Positions 9,365-17,331 of a stretch of 64,000 nucleotides of DNA are shown here, in pieces. Positions within the stretch are counted from its first letter, which is position 1. Every line of letters begins with the position of its first letter. The stretch comes from Acetobacter sp. CAG:977 (lineage in GTDB: Bacteria; Pseudomonadota; Alphaproteobacteria; CAAGCB01; CAG-977), in contig HF994935.1 in assembly GCA_000434295.1 (NCBI GenBank), positions 106,013 through 170,012 on the forward strand. The letters run 5' to 3'. The translations under genes and the position numbers were made by a program. The notes under the pieces are model-generated. The model saw only the letters and a program-made list of their open reading frames with translations. It had not been told where the DNA came from and searched no databases.

Positions 9365-10888
9365 ATGTTGAAAGAAGCAGCGAAGGAAGCTTTTGATCTT
9401 GTCGGCGAGGCGGTTTCTTCATCAAAAGCCGAAGCAGAGGTTGAAGAAGTCAGCGCGGTTCGTTCCGTTTCGGGCGGGACGGCGGAAATATCCGGTCTTG
9501 AAAACGTGCGGATGGAAGAGCTGTTGGAATTTTCCGACGGCGTTTCGGGAATGGCTTTTACTTTGTCGGAAGACAGTGTCGGCGCGGTTTTCTTAACGTC
9601 TCCCGACGGAGTTAAGGCGGGCAGTCGCGTTTATCGTACGGGCAGGGTCGTGGATGTTCCCGTCGGAGAAGAACTGTTGGGGCGCGTGATAGATCCTTTG
9701 GGTCGTCCTTTGGACGGCAAAGGTCCGATTGCTTCTCAAGAGCGCCGCGGCATCGAGCGTGAAGCTTTTCCGATTATGGCACGTGCGCCGGTTTCCGTGC
9801 CGTTGCAAACGGGGATAAAGGCGATAGATTCTTTTACGCCCGTCGGCAGAGGTCAGCGCGAACTGATTTTGGGCGACCGTCAAACGGGCAAGACGGCTCT
9901 GGCGGTAGACGCGATTATCAACCAAAAAGACACGGGCGTCATTTCGATATACTGTGCGATTGCTCAACGCGGTACGGCAATTGCCCGAGTTGTGGATAAT
10001 TTAAAGAAATACGGTGTTTTGCAAAATACGATTATCGTTGCGGCGTCGGCGGATGAAACGGCGGGGATGCAGTATATCGCGCCGTATGCGGCGACGGCGA
10101 TCGGCGAATACTTTATGGAAAAGGGAAAAGACGTGCTGGTCGTTTACGACGATTTAACGTCTCATGCCCGTGCGTATCGCGAAATGTCTTTGCTGTTGCG
10201 CCGTCCGCCCGGACGCGAAGCGTTTCCCGGCGATATTTTTTACATTCATTCAAGGCTTTTGGAACGTTCGACGCATCTTCGTCCCGAATTCGGCGGCGGT
10301 TCCTTGACGGCGCTTCCGATTGTCGAAACGGAAGCTCAAAACATTTCGGCGTACATTCCGACGAACATCATTTCCATTACGGACGGTCAGATATATCTGT
10401 CGTCTCCGATGTTCCAGAAAGGGATTTTGCCCGCGATTGACACGGGACGTTCGGTTTCCCGCGTCGGCGGCGACGCTCAGCTTCCGGCGTACAGTTCTTT
10501 GGTCGGACCGTTAAAGCTGTCGTTTTCTCAGTTTGAAGAACTGGAAAGCTTTGCAAAGTTCCGCAGTTCGTTGGACAAAGAAACGGAACGCCAGCTTAAA
10601 CGCGGTCGCAGCATTCGTGCGGTCATGCAGCAAAAACAGTTTAATCCTGTGCCCGTTGTGGATCAGATTGCCGTTTTGCTGGCGACGGTGGAAGGCATTT
10701 TCGACGACGTTCCCGATAACCTTCGCGACGAAGCGTACGACGCCGTATGCAATGTTATGGCGACGGAATGCAAACCGATAGCGGATGCCGTATTGAACAG
10801 GGAAAAGCTTTCTTCGGAAAACAAAGCCCGTTTGTTGGCGGCGTTTAAAGACGCGCTGGTTCGTGAACATATCATAAAGTCAGTATAA
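9365..10888 (+). CDS. atpA: N-ATPase F1 subunit alpha
   Basis: Non-catalytic nucleotide-binding subunit of F1, 507 residues. The P-loop GDRQTGKT is at ~170-177, the VVYDDLTSHARAYREMSLLLRRPPGREA segment follows, and the ITDGQIYL and RVGGDAQLPAY motifs are intact. It alternates with beta around gamma in the head. The gene follows atpF by 15 bases and precedes atpG by 13. The N-terminal helix that contacts delta in standard enzymes is short and acidic here, in line with the absence of a separate delta. Confidence 0.97.
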   Translation: MLKEAAKEAFDLVGEAVSSSKAEAEVEEVSAVRSVSGGTAEISGLENVRMEELLEFSDGVSGMAFTLSEDSVGAVFLTSPDGVKAGSRVYRTGRVVDVPVGEELLGRVIDPLGRPLDGKGPIASQERRGIEREAFPIMARAPVSVPLQTGIKAIDSFTPVGRGQRELILGDRQTGKTALAVDAIINQKDTGVISIYCAIAQRGTAIARVVDNLKKYGVLQNTIIVAASADETAGMQYIAPYAATAIGEYFMEKGKDVLVVYDDLTSHARAYREMSLLLRRPPGREAFPGDIFYIHSRLLERSTHLRPEFGGGSLTALPIVETEAQNISAYIPTNIISITDGQIYLSSPMFQKGILPAIDTGRSVSRVGGDAQLPAYSSLVGPLKLSFSQFEELESFAKFRSSLDKETERQLKRGRSIRAVMQQKQFNPVPVVDQIAVLLATVEGIFDDVPDNLRDEAYDAVCNVMATECKPIADAVLNREKLSSENKARLLAAFKDALVREHIIKSV

Positions 10889-10901
10889 CGGGGAACTTCG
10901 G

Positions 10902-11804
10902 ATGGACAGTCTGGAAGGGTTGCAAAAACGCATCAAGACGACGCAGGATTTGCGGTCGATTGTCAGCACGATGAAATCGTTGTCGGCGGTCAGCATCATC
11001 CAGTACGACGCGTCGTTGAAATCGTTGTTGGAATACGGACAAACGATAGATGCGGGGGCGTATGTGCTGATGCGCAACGGCGTTTTGAATGCGGCGAAAC
11101 CGCCGAAGCTCCCATCCGAAAAGAAAAAAGCCTTAGCCGTAGTCATCGGGTCGGACACGGGTCTGGTCGGCAAGATTAACCGCGATGTTGTCGAATTTGC
11201 CGAGAACACGCTGAAAGAAAAAGGCTTTGATTCCGATCGCATTTTATACATTGCCGTGGGGCGACAGGTGATCGGTCGTTTGGAAAGTCGGGAAGTGCCT
11301 TTGTTGGCGTCCTATCCCGTTTCAAATTCGATTAAGGCGGTCGGCACGACGGCTTCGGCGATTTTGATCAAGATAGACGAAGTCCTGCATGCCGAAGGGA
11401 TAACGCACGTTTATTTGTTTTTCAACCGCCGTCGCGGCGGTTCGGTCAATCCTGCGTCGTCGTTGTTAATGCCGATGGGCGAAGAATGGCTTGAAGGGTT
11501 GAAAGGCAGAAAATGGAATTCCCGTCGTTTTCCTGTTTTTTCGATGCCTGCGCCCCAGCTGTTTTCCTGTTTGGTTCAGGAACGTTTGTTGATAGAAACG
11601 GCGACGGCGCTGACGGATTCTTTGACGGCGGAACACCATACGCGTTTAATGACGATGCAGGCGGCAGAAAAGAACATTGATGAAAATCTGGAGCGCATGA
11701 ATCTGGAATACCAACAGATGCGTCAGGAAAACATAACGACGGAACTGTTGGACGTCGTTTCGGGAGCCGAAGCGTTGCGCAAAAAGAGGCGTCCGACCGC
11801 ATAA
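10902..11804 (+). CDS. atpG: N-ATPase F1 subunit gamma
   Basis: Central rotor shaft, 300 residues. It begins with the expected helix (LEGLQKRIKTTQDLRSIVSTMKSLSAVSI) that forms the coiled coil with the C-terminal helix, which contains EHHTRLMTMQAAEKNIDENLERM. The middle has a GSDTGLVGKIN motif, the N-ATPase version of GSDRGLCG. It is the last gene of the operon and is followed by a terminator. Divergence from standard gamma is marked in the central domain, as is usual for this family. Confidence 0.93.
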   Translation: MDSLEGLQKRIKTTQDLRSIVSTMKSLSAVSIIQYDASLKSLLEYGQTIDAGAYVLMRNGVLNAAKPPKLPSEKKKALAVVIGSDTGLVGKINRDVVEFAENTLKEKGFDSDRILYIAVGRQVIGRLESREVPLLASYPVSNSIKAVGTTASAILIKIDEVLHAEGITHVYLFFNRRRGGSVNPASSLLMPMGEEWLEGLKGRKWNSRRFPVFSMPAPQLFSCLVQERLLIETATALTDSLTAEHHTRLMTMQAAEKNIDENLERMNLEYQQMRQENITTELLDVVSGAEALRKKRRPTA

Positions 11805-11812
11805 TCGAAGTT

Positions 11813-11838
11813 AACCCCCTGATAAAAAGGGGGTTTTT
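11813..11838 (+). terminator. Rho-independent terminator of the atp operon
   Basis: AACCCCC (11813-11819) pairs with GGGGGTT (11829-11835) across a short A-rich loop and is followed by a run of T. It lies nine bases after the atpG stop. Confidence 0.88.
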
Positions 11839-11896
11839 GTTTGGCGGGGAATATGGTATAAAAAAGGTCAGGCAAGAATTTTTTAAAGGCTTTTTT

Positions 11897-12484
11897 ATGC
11901 GATTAGGATTAATTACGGCTATATTATCGGTGCTTTGCGCGTGTGCGGCGCCGTCTGCGAATAAAACGGCGAATACAAAGCCGGCAGTTGCGAAAACAAC
12001 GGCGGTTCAACCTTCGAAATCGGCGGCTCAGATAGCGGCGGAAACCGACTATATGATTCAATTACAGGATATGCTGTCCAAAACGTTGAACGGGACGTCA
12101 TTTACGATGAAACGCGACGGCAGCACGGTAACGCTGACATTGTCGGGTTCGGCGGCTTTTTCAAAGAATTCGTACAATATTTTACCCGAAGGGGCTGCCG
12201 ATTTGAAAAAGATAGCGCCCGTTTTAAGATACTACGATAAAACGCAGATTAACGTTGTCGGGCATACGGCAAAAGAAAGCGGCGTCAAAGATGCCACGAA
12301 CAAGCTTTTGTCTCGGAAACGGGCGGAAAAGACGGCGTCTGTTCTGACATCGGCGGGAATAAAGCCCGAACGTTTTTGGATAAACGCCAAAGGATCGGAC
12401 AATCCCGTGGCGACGAACGATACGCCCGCAGGCAGGGAACGCAACAACCGCATGGAAATTGTTTTGACGCCTGCTTTGCGTTAG
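11897..12484 (+). CDS. OmpA-family lipoprotein
   Basis: A predicted outer-membrane lipoprotein of 195 residues. The N-terminus is a short signal peptide ending in a lipobox-like LSVLCAC, followed by an Ala/Thr/Lys-rich linker. The C-terminal ~110 residues form an OmpA-like peptidoglycan-binding domain: a PEGAADLKKIAPVL helix, VVGHTAKE (usual form VxGHTD), LSRKRAEKTASVL and RERNNRMEIVL. The start is taken at the ATG at 11897 because the signal peptide begins there; an upstream in-frame ATG would add a non-signal segment. It probably anchors the outer membrane to the cell wall, and is followed 12 bases later by another lipoprotein gene. Confidence 0.85.
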   Translation: MRLGLITAILSVLCACAAPSANKTANTKPAVAKTTAVQPSKSAAQIAAETDYMIQLQDMLSKTLNGTSFTMKRDGSTVTLTLSGSAAFSKNSYNILPEGAADLKKIAPVLRYYDKTQINVVGHTAKESGVKDATNKLLSRKRAEKTASVLTSAGIKPERFWINAKGSDNPVATNDTPAGRERNNRMEIVLTPALR

Positions 12485-12496
12485 GGGAGGGGCGGT

Positions 12497-13333
12497 ATGA
12501 AGCGTTTTTTTATTTTAAGCCTTTTTTTATTGCAGGGATGCACGTCGCTGTTTTTTTATCCGACGCGCGAAACCGTTCTGTTGCCGTCGGATTTGGGGTT
12601 GAAATATGAAGACGTTTATTTTGAAACTTCGGACGGCGTAAGGCTTCACGCTTGGGATATTCCGCCTGTTTTGGAACAGGGTGAAACGGAAAAGGGTACG
12701 GTTCTTTTTTTGCACGGCAACGCGGAAAACATATCGACGCATACGTTCGGCGCGTTGTGGCTTCCCTTGAACGGATACAGGCTGTTCGCGCCCGATTACC
12801 GCGGTTACGGGGCTTCCGAGGGCGATCCTTCGCTTGACGGTTTGGAAAAGGATATAAATGCGGCGTTGAAATACCTGACGGCGCGGGGGGATTCGCCGGT
12901 TTTCGTATTCGGCCAAAGTTTAGGCGCCGCTCTGACGGTTTCGACATTGGCGGAATCTCCGTATACAAAGAAAGTATCGGCCGTCGTGATTGACAGCGGT
13001 TTTTCTTCGACGCGCCGCATCGCGCGGGAAAAGATCGCGATGTTCTGGCCGTTGTGGCCGTTTCAATACCCGTTGTCGTTTTTGGTTGCCGAGAATGATC
13101 CCGAAGGCAAAGTCGAAAAACTGAAAATGCCGAAATTGTTTTTGACGACGAAGGACGATACGGTCGTTCCGCCGCATCATACGCAAATTTTGTATGAGAA
13201 CGCGTCCGAGCCCAAGGAGCTGATGATTATAGAAAAGGGCGGACATATACGGGCGACGCAGGACAAATCAGCCAGAAAGAAAGTGTTGGAACTGTTTGAA
13301 AAGGCGGCACGCTGTCCCGAATCTTTGACGTAA
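12497..13333 (+). CDS. Alpha/beta-hydrolase lipoprotein
   Basis: A 278-residue protein with a lipoprotein signal (MKRFFILSLFLLQGC) and an alpha/beta-hydrolase fold of the YfhR/BEM46 type. Visible parts are the oxyanion segment LFLHGNAEN, a DYRGYG turn, the nucleophile elbow GQSLGAA, a late Asp (TTKDDTVVP) and the catalytic His in EKGGHI. Substrate unknown; members act on ester or amide bonds. It lies 12 bases after the OmpA-like lipoprotein gene with a GGGGAGGGGCGG ribosome site, so the two are probably one envelope operon. It is followed by a long non-coding region. Confidence 0.88.
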   Translation: MKRFFILSLFLLQGCTSLFFYPTRETVLLPSDLGLKYEDVYFETSDGVRLHAWDIPPVLEQGETEKGTVLFLHGNAENISTHTFGALWLPLNGYRLFAPDYRGYGASEGDPSLDGLEKDINAALKYLTARGDSPVFVFGQSLGAALTVSTLAESPYTKKVSAVVIDSGFSSTRRIAREKIAMFWPLWPFQYPLSFLVAENDPEGKVEKLKMPKLFLTTKDDTVVPPHHTQILYENASEPKELMIIEKGGHIRATQDKSARKKVLELFEKAARCPESLT

Positions 13334-13663
13334 CGGGTAAAAAGGCTTTTTTTCTTTCCTTTATTCATAATCTGAACACAGAACCGTCCGAAAAGGTTTC
13401 GGGCGGGAACAGTGCCTTAGCGGGTGCGGAGCCTTAGAACAGCTCTTTTTGCTATTGCCGGCGCGGGATATTGCGTCGTAACCGGTTTGCGTGTTGCAAA
13501 TGCGGAAGTATATCCCCGACTTTGTGGTCGGGGAGCTTTTGACGTATGTCCAAAAGCTTGCGAATGTTTTTCGAAAAGCTTTAAAGGTCAAAAGGGTCAT
13601 TTTAATAGCATTATGATTTTCTCAACTCCCCGACCGCCTTAAGGCGGTCAAAGGAGTTTTTTT
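13334..13663 (+). other. 330-base non-coding region rich in hairpins
   Basis: No convincing gene is present; the short frames here have no homologue that I recognise. Visible hairpins are CCGTCCGAAA/TTTCGGGCGG (13384-13406, 3-base loop), TCCCCGAC/GTCGGGGA (13513-13534), AGCTTTTG/CAAAAGCT (13534-13558) and the palindrome GACCGCCTTAAGGCGGTC (13632-13649). GGTCGGGGAG (13526-13535) is also exactly complementary to CTCCCCGACC (13626-13635), giving an alternative long-range fold. The region may be a leader RNA, a dispersed repeat, or both. Confidence 0.6.
13626..13663 (+). promoter_or_regulatory. Candidate attenuator or SD-sequestering hairpin ahead of the glycosyltransferase
   Basis: CTCC (13626-13629) plus GACCGCC/GGCGGTC (palindrome 13632-13649) plus GGAG (13653-13656) can fold into one extended hairpin followed by seven T. 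The GGAG is also the ribosome-binding site of the gene starting at 13664. The same hairpin could thus act as an intrinsic terminator or hide the ribosome site. The fold is seen in sequence; the function is inference. Confidence 0.5.
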
Positions 13664-14746
13664 ATGTCCGAAATTATTCCCGTCTTGCATTGTTTTAATG
13701 ATGCTTATGTTATTCCTGCGGCGGTTTCTTTTTATTCCATGTTGGAGCACGCGGATGCTTCGCGTGAATATCGGCTGTATGTTTTACATTCCGACATATC
13801 TGAGGAACATCGGAAAAAATTGCAGGAAACAATATCTCCGTTTAAAAATGCGACGCTTGAATTTATTGATATGAAAGGTCGCTTTGAAGATTTGTTTTCC
13901 GATATAAAATTTAAAGCTCACTATTCAAAGGAAATGTTTTATAAATTTTTAGCCCCCTCTTTGTTCCCGCAATACGACAAAATGATGATTACTGATGTGG
14001 ATGTCGTATGGATGGATGATATTGCACCTAATTTTGATTCTTTTGACGAGAAGGAAGATTGTTATCTTGCAGGGTGTTCTTTTCCCGTTCCCGAAGATTC
14101 TTGGGTCTGCCAATTTTCAAAAGAATACGAAAAAGATTTTTCTGAAGAAGAATTAAAATCGATTTTTACGACGGCGGGAGGGTATTGGATTTTTAATTTA
14201 AAGAAGATGAGGAAAGATAAAACGGAAGAAAAATTTATCGAAACGGCAAGGAAAAACGTATCAAGGGTACACCAGCCCGAACAGGATTGCGTTAATCTGA
14301 TTTGCTCTCCAAAGATACGGATTTTGCCTTTGCGAAGTTTGGTTTGCACTTATTTGTATGATATTTTTTCTTCGGCGGAAAAGTTTTTTAAAATCAAAGA
14401 AGTGCCAGAAACTGCCATAAAAGAAGCTTTGAAATATCCGATTCAGTTGCATTATGCAGGCGGGCAAAAACCGTGGAATGATCCGTGCTGTGAAAAATCG
14501 CAACACTGGTTTTCGTGTTTGGCTAAGACGCCGTTTTTTCAAGAACAGATGGATAAATTCATGCCAAAGCCGAAATCGAAAAAAACAAAAGTTTCGTTTA
14601 AATTGTTTTCTTTGTTGCCCGTTGTCTCGGTCGTTCAAAAAGCGGGCAGCAGAAAATTCCGTTTTTTCGGACTGCCCGTTTTGAAAATCAGGGATAACAG
14701 CGTATTTTTATTTTGTTTTTTAAAAATAGGCAAACTTTCTCAATAA
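13664..14746 (+). CDS. Family 8 glycosyltransferase
   Basis: A 360-residue GT8-type sugar transferase (galactosyl- or glucosyltransferase of the LPS-decorating kind). The N-terminus IIPVLHCFNDAYVIPAAVSFYSML is the usual nucleotide-sugar fold start, the metal-binding DxD is DVD at 111-113, and the late conserved His lies in QLHYAGGQKPW. Such enzymes usually add sugars to lipopolysaccharide or surface glycans at the cytoplasmic side of the inner membrane. Codon use is visibly more A/T-rich than that of the neighbours, which hints at acquisition by transfer. It stands alone between a structured leader and a terminator. The last ~60 residues are rich in Lys and Phe. Confidence 0.9.
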   Translation: MSEIIPVLHCFNDAYVIPAAVSFYSMLEHADASREYRLYVLHSDISEEHRKKLQETISPFKNATLEFIDMKGRFEDLFSDIKFKAHYSKEMFYKFLAPSLFPQYDKMMITDVDVVWMDDIAPNFDSFDEKEDCYLAGCSFPVPEDSWVCQFSKEYEKDFSEEELKSIFTTAGGYWIFNLKKMRKDKTEEKFIETARKNVSRVHQPEQDCVNLICSPKIRILPLRSLVCTYLYDIFSSAEKFFKIKEVPETAIKEALKYPIQLHYAGGQKPWNDPCCEKSQHWFSCLAKTPFFQEQMDKFMPKPKSKKTKVSFKLFSLLPVVSVVQKAGSRKFRFFGLPVLKIRDNSVFLFCFLKIGKLSQ

Positions 14747-14785
14747 AAAAAGAGGGCTTTTAAAAAGCCCCCTTCGTTTAAAGAA
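14745..14785. terminator. Bidirectional terminator between the glycosyltransferase and the GGGtGRT gene
   Basis: GGGCTTT (14754-14760) pairs with AAAGCCC (14764-14770), flanked by an A tract on the left and by T-rich sequence on the right. It serves the convergent genes ending at 14746 and 14793. Confidence 0.75.
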
Positions 14786-14792
14786 AGAATAA

Positions 14793-15788
14793 TTACATTG
14801 CCTGAGCAACGGCAACGGCAACGGCAACGGTGGCACCGACCATCGGGTTGTTCCCCATACCGATCAGCCCCATCATTTCGACGTGTGCAGGAACGGAAGA
14901 TGATCCCGCGAACTGCGCGTCTCCGTGCATGCGTCCCATCGTGTCGGTCATGCCGTACGAAGCAGGACCCGCGGCAACGTTATCCGGATGCAACGTACGA
15001 CCCGTGCCGCCGCCCGAAGCAACCGAGAAATATTTTTTGCCGTGTTCAATCGCCCACTTTTTGTAGGTGCCGGCAACAGGGTGCTGGAAGCGCGTCGGAT
15101 TCGTCGAGTTACCCGTAATGGAAACGTCAACGCCTTCTTTAATCATAATGGCAACGCCTTCGGACACGTCATCGGCACCATAGCATTTGACTTTTGCACG
15201 ATCACCGTTCGAAAACGCTCTTTCGCTGACGATTTTTAATTCGCCCGTCTTATAGTCGTATTCCGTTTCAACCGACGTAAAGCCGTTGATACGAGAAATA
15301 ATATAAGCAGCATCTTTGCCCAAGCCGTTCAAAATAACGCGCAACGGTTCTTTGCGGACTTTGTTGGCTTTCAAAGCAATGCCGATAGCGCCTTCGGCAG
15401 CGGCAAAAGATTCATGCCCCGCCAAAAAGCAGAAGCATTTCGTATTTTCGCTTAACAGCATGGCACCCAGATTGCCGTGTCCCAATCCGACTTTGCGTTG
15501 GTCGGCAACGGATCCCGGAATGCAGAAAGCCTGTAATCCGATACCCAGTTTTTCAGCGACTTTTGCCGCTTCTTTGGTGTTCGTTTTAATGGCAATCGCC
15601 GCGCCCAACGTATAAGCCCAGCACGCATTTTCAAAGCAAATGGGTTGAATGCCCTTAACAATGGCGGCAACATCAATGCCTTTGTCTTTGCAGATTTTGT
15701 CGGCTTCTTCAATGTTGGCAATGCCGTATTCTTTGCAACAAGCATCAATCTGCGCAATACGGCGTTCGTAACCTTCAAAAAGACTCAT
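14793..15788 (-). CDS. GGGtGRT family protein
   Basis: A 331-residue protein with the family signature SGGGTGRTLHPDN near residue 265, a SITGNSTNPTRFQHPVAGTYKKWAIE segment just before it, and the typical Ala/Val-repeat C-terminus. The family is mostly found in anaerobes and is regularly paired with a NifU-like scaffold, as here. Its biochemical function is not established, and a link to Fe-S or sulfur chemistry is inferred from that pairing. It is downstream of the scaffold gene with a 12-base gap and a good ribosome site (AAGGAGAGTGC). Confidence 0.9.
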   Translation of the reverse strand: MSLFEGYERRIAQIDACCKEYGIANIEEADKICKDKGIDVAAIVKGIQPICFENACWAYTLGAAIAIKTNTKEAAKVAEKLGIGLQAFCIPGSVADQRKVGLGHGNLGAMLLSENTKCFCFLAGHESFAAAEGAIGIALKANKVRKEPLRVILNGLGKDAAYIISRINGFTSVETEYDYKTGELKIVSERAFSNGDRAKVKCYGADDVSEGVAIMIKEGVDVSITGNSTNPTRFQHPVAGTYKKWAIEHGKKYFSVASGGGTGRTLHPDNVAAGPASYGMTDTMGRMHGDAQFAGSSSVPAHVEMMGLIGMGNNPMVGATVAVAVAVAQAM

Positions 15789-15800
15789 AATGCACTCTCC

Positions 15801-16505
15801 TTATTCTTTGCGCGGGTCGATGACTTTGACGGCTTCGTCAAAGCGTCCTTTGGTGCTGACGTTCTTTTCAAACGCCGTTTTCGGATCAACGCCGTTACGG
15901 ATGGCTTCCATCATTTTGCCCAGATGAACGGTCTTGTAACCGATGACTTCGCCGTTTTCATCCAAGCCTTCTGCCAGAACGTAGCCTTCGGTCATTTCCA
16001 GATAACGCACACCTTTGGGTTCGGTCGAATACATCGTGCCGACCTGAGAACGAAGCCCTTTACCCAAATCTTCCAATCCGGCGCCGACGGGCAGACCGTT
16101 GTCAGAGAAAGCAGATTGCGTACGCCCGTACACGATCTGCAAAAACAATTCGCGCATCGCAACGTTGATCGCGTCGCAAACCAAATCCGTGTTCAAGGCT
16201 TCCAATATGGTCTTTCCCGGCAGAATTTCTGCAGCCATCGCCGCAGAATGCGTCATGCCGGAACATCCGATCGTTTCAACCAAAGCTTCGCGGATCACGC
16301 CGTCTTTGACGTTCAAGGTCAGCTTGCAGGTTCCTTGCTGGGGCGCACAGGCACCAACGCCGTGCGTCAGGCCGGATACGTCTTTGATTTCTTTTGATTT
16401 AACCCATTTGCCTTCTTCGGGAATCGGAGCAGGGTCATGACGGGCGCCTTTGGTAACGGGGCACATCTCTTGCACTTCGTGCGAGCACATATAAGAACAA
16501 GTCAT
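15801..16505 (-). CDS. NifU-like iron-sulfur cluster assembly scaffold
   Basis: A 234-residue scaffold-type protein. The cysteine-containing N-terminus (MTCSYMCSHEVQEMC) is followed by GACAPQQGTCKLTL and by IGCSGMTHSAAMAAEIL, which carries the conserved Cys of the IscU/NifU N-terminal fold. The family likely assembles and passes on Fe-S clusters. The start is placed at the ATG at 16505, preceded by GGAG at suitable distance; a longer frame to 16535 adds only a non-conserved segment. It is the first gene of a two-gene operon with the GGGtGRT gene, an arrangement recurrent in anaerobic bacteria. Confidence 0.88.
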   Translation of the reverse strand: MTCSYMCSHEVQEMCPVTKGARHDPAPIPEEGKWVKSKEIKDVSGLTHGVGACAPQQGTCKLTLNVKDGVIREALVETIGCSGMTHSAAMAAEILPGKTILEALNTDLVCDAINVAMRELFLQIVYGRTQSAFSDNGLPVGAGLEDLGKGLRSQVGTMYSTEPKGVRYLEMTEGYVLAEGLDENGEVIGYKTVHLGKMMEAIRNGVDPKTAFEKNVSTKGRFDEAVKVIDPRKE

Positions 16506-16653
16506 TGAATGCTTTCTCCAGTTAAAAATTTTCAAACGTTTTCTTTATAAACTTTCGGCGCGCTTTTGGCATCTTATTTTTTATGTTTTTTGCGTTTTTT
16601 TACCCCCTCCCGCCAAATAAATCAAAACGGCTTTTTTTATTTCAAAAGGTTGT

Positions 16654-16659
16654 TATAAT
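16654..16659 (+). promoter_or_regulatory. Candidate -10 element for the flavoprotein gene
   Basis: A perfect TATAAT at 16654-16659 lies 35 bases ahead of the ATG at 16695. No good -35 is visible 16-18 bases upstream, where the sequence is a T run. The rest of the 189-base gap between the divergent genes is A/T-rich with no other clear element. Confidence 0.35.
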
Positions 16660-16694
16660 CCCAACGCCAAACAATTTATAAAACGGGGGAAAAA

Positions 16695-17270
16695 ATGAAA
16701 GTTGTTGCTTTTAACGGCAGCTCCAGAAAAGACGGTAACACCGCTTCGTTGATTTGGATGGTCTTTAAGGAACTGGCCGCCGAAGATATCGATGTCGAAA
16801 TGATCCAGCTGGGGGATAAGCCGCTTTTTTCCTGCAGAGGCTGCGGAACATGTTCCCGTACGCCCGACAGGCATTGCATTATTACCGAAGATCCCGTCAA
16901 CGAATGGCTGGATAAAATTATGGAAGCCGACGGAATGATATTGGCTTCGCCCGTGTATTTCGGCGACGTGTCGGGACAAATGAAAATATTGATAGACCGC
17001 ATCGGCATGCTGTCCGGAGCCAACCCCGCGGCTTTTCGCAGAAAGGTCGGCGTCGGAATCGCCGTCGGACGTCGGTCGGGCGGATTGAGCGCGTTTCATA
17101 CGTTAAATAACCTTTTCCTGCTCAGAGAAATGATCGTGCCGGGCGGCAGTTATTGGAACGTCGCGCGCGGAAAGCTGCCGGGAGAAGTCAACGATGACGA
17201 AGAAGGCGTCCGTTCCATGAGCACGCTCGGCCGCAATATGGCGTGGCTGTTAAAAAAGCTTCATTCCTAA
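16695..17270 (+). CDS. Flavodoxin-fold NADPH-dependent FMN reductase / iron-sulfur flavoprotein-like
   Basis: A 191-residue flavoprotein. The N-terminus VVAFNGSSRKDGNTASLI is the FMN-phosphate loop of the NADPH-dependent FMN reductase family. A CRGCGTCSRTPDRHC segment at ~50-65 resembles the compact cysteine motif of iron-sulfur flavoproteins, and ILASPVYFGDVSGQMKILIDR is the conserved second flavin loop. It probably transfers electrons or reduces quinones or metals. It is divergent from the scaffold/GGGtGRT pair, in keeping with a redox or Fe-S theme for this segment. Whether a cluster is really bound cannot be told from sequence alone. Confidence 0.85.
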   Translation: MKVVAFNGSSRKDGNTASLIWMVFKELAAEDIDVEMIQLGDKPLFSCRGCGTCSRTPDRHCIITEDPVNEWLDKIMEADGMILASPVYFGDVSGQMKILIDRIGMLSGANPAAFRRKVGVGIAVGRRSGGLSAFHTLNNLFLLREMIVPGGSYWNVARGKLPGEVNDDEEGVRSMSTLGRNMAWLLKKLHS

Positions 17271-17296
17271 TTCGAAAAATAAAAGGCGCCCTTATA

Positions 17297-17326
17297 AAAA
17301 AAAGCCCCTGTTCAGGGGCTTTTTTA
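17297..17326. terminator. Bidirectional terminator between the flavoprotein gene and ettA
   Basis: AAGCCCCTG pairs with CAGGGGCTT across a two-base core (17302-17321), with an A tract before and a T tract after, so it can stop both convergent transcripts. Confidence 0.88.
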
Positions 17327-17331
17327 ACGGG

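Noticed and set aside
13424..13642. 72-residue plus-strand frame and 79-residue minus-strand frame in the gap before the GT8 gene
   Set aside because: Both run through the hairpin-rich segment, lack ribosome sites and look like products of a structured or repeated element, so they are treated as non-coding.
14800..14832. GCAACG hexamer repeat at the end of the GGGtGRT gene as a possible CRISPR or variable tract
   Set aside because: It simply encodes the Val-Ala-rich C-terminus usual for the family; there are no spacers.
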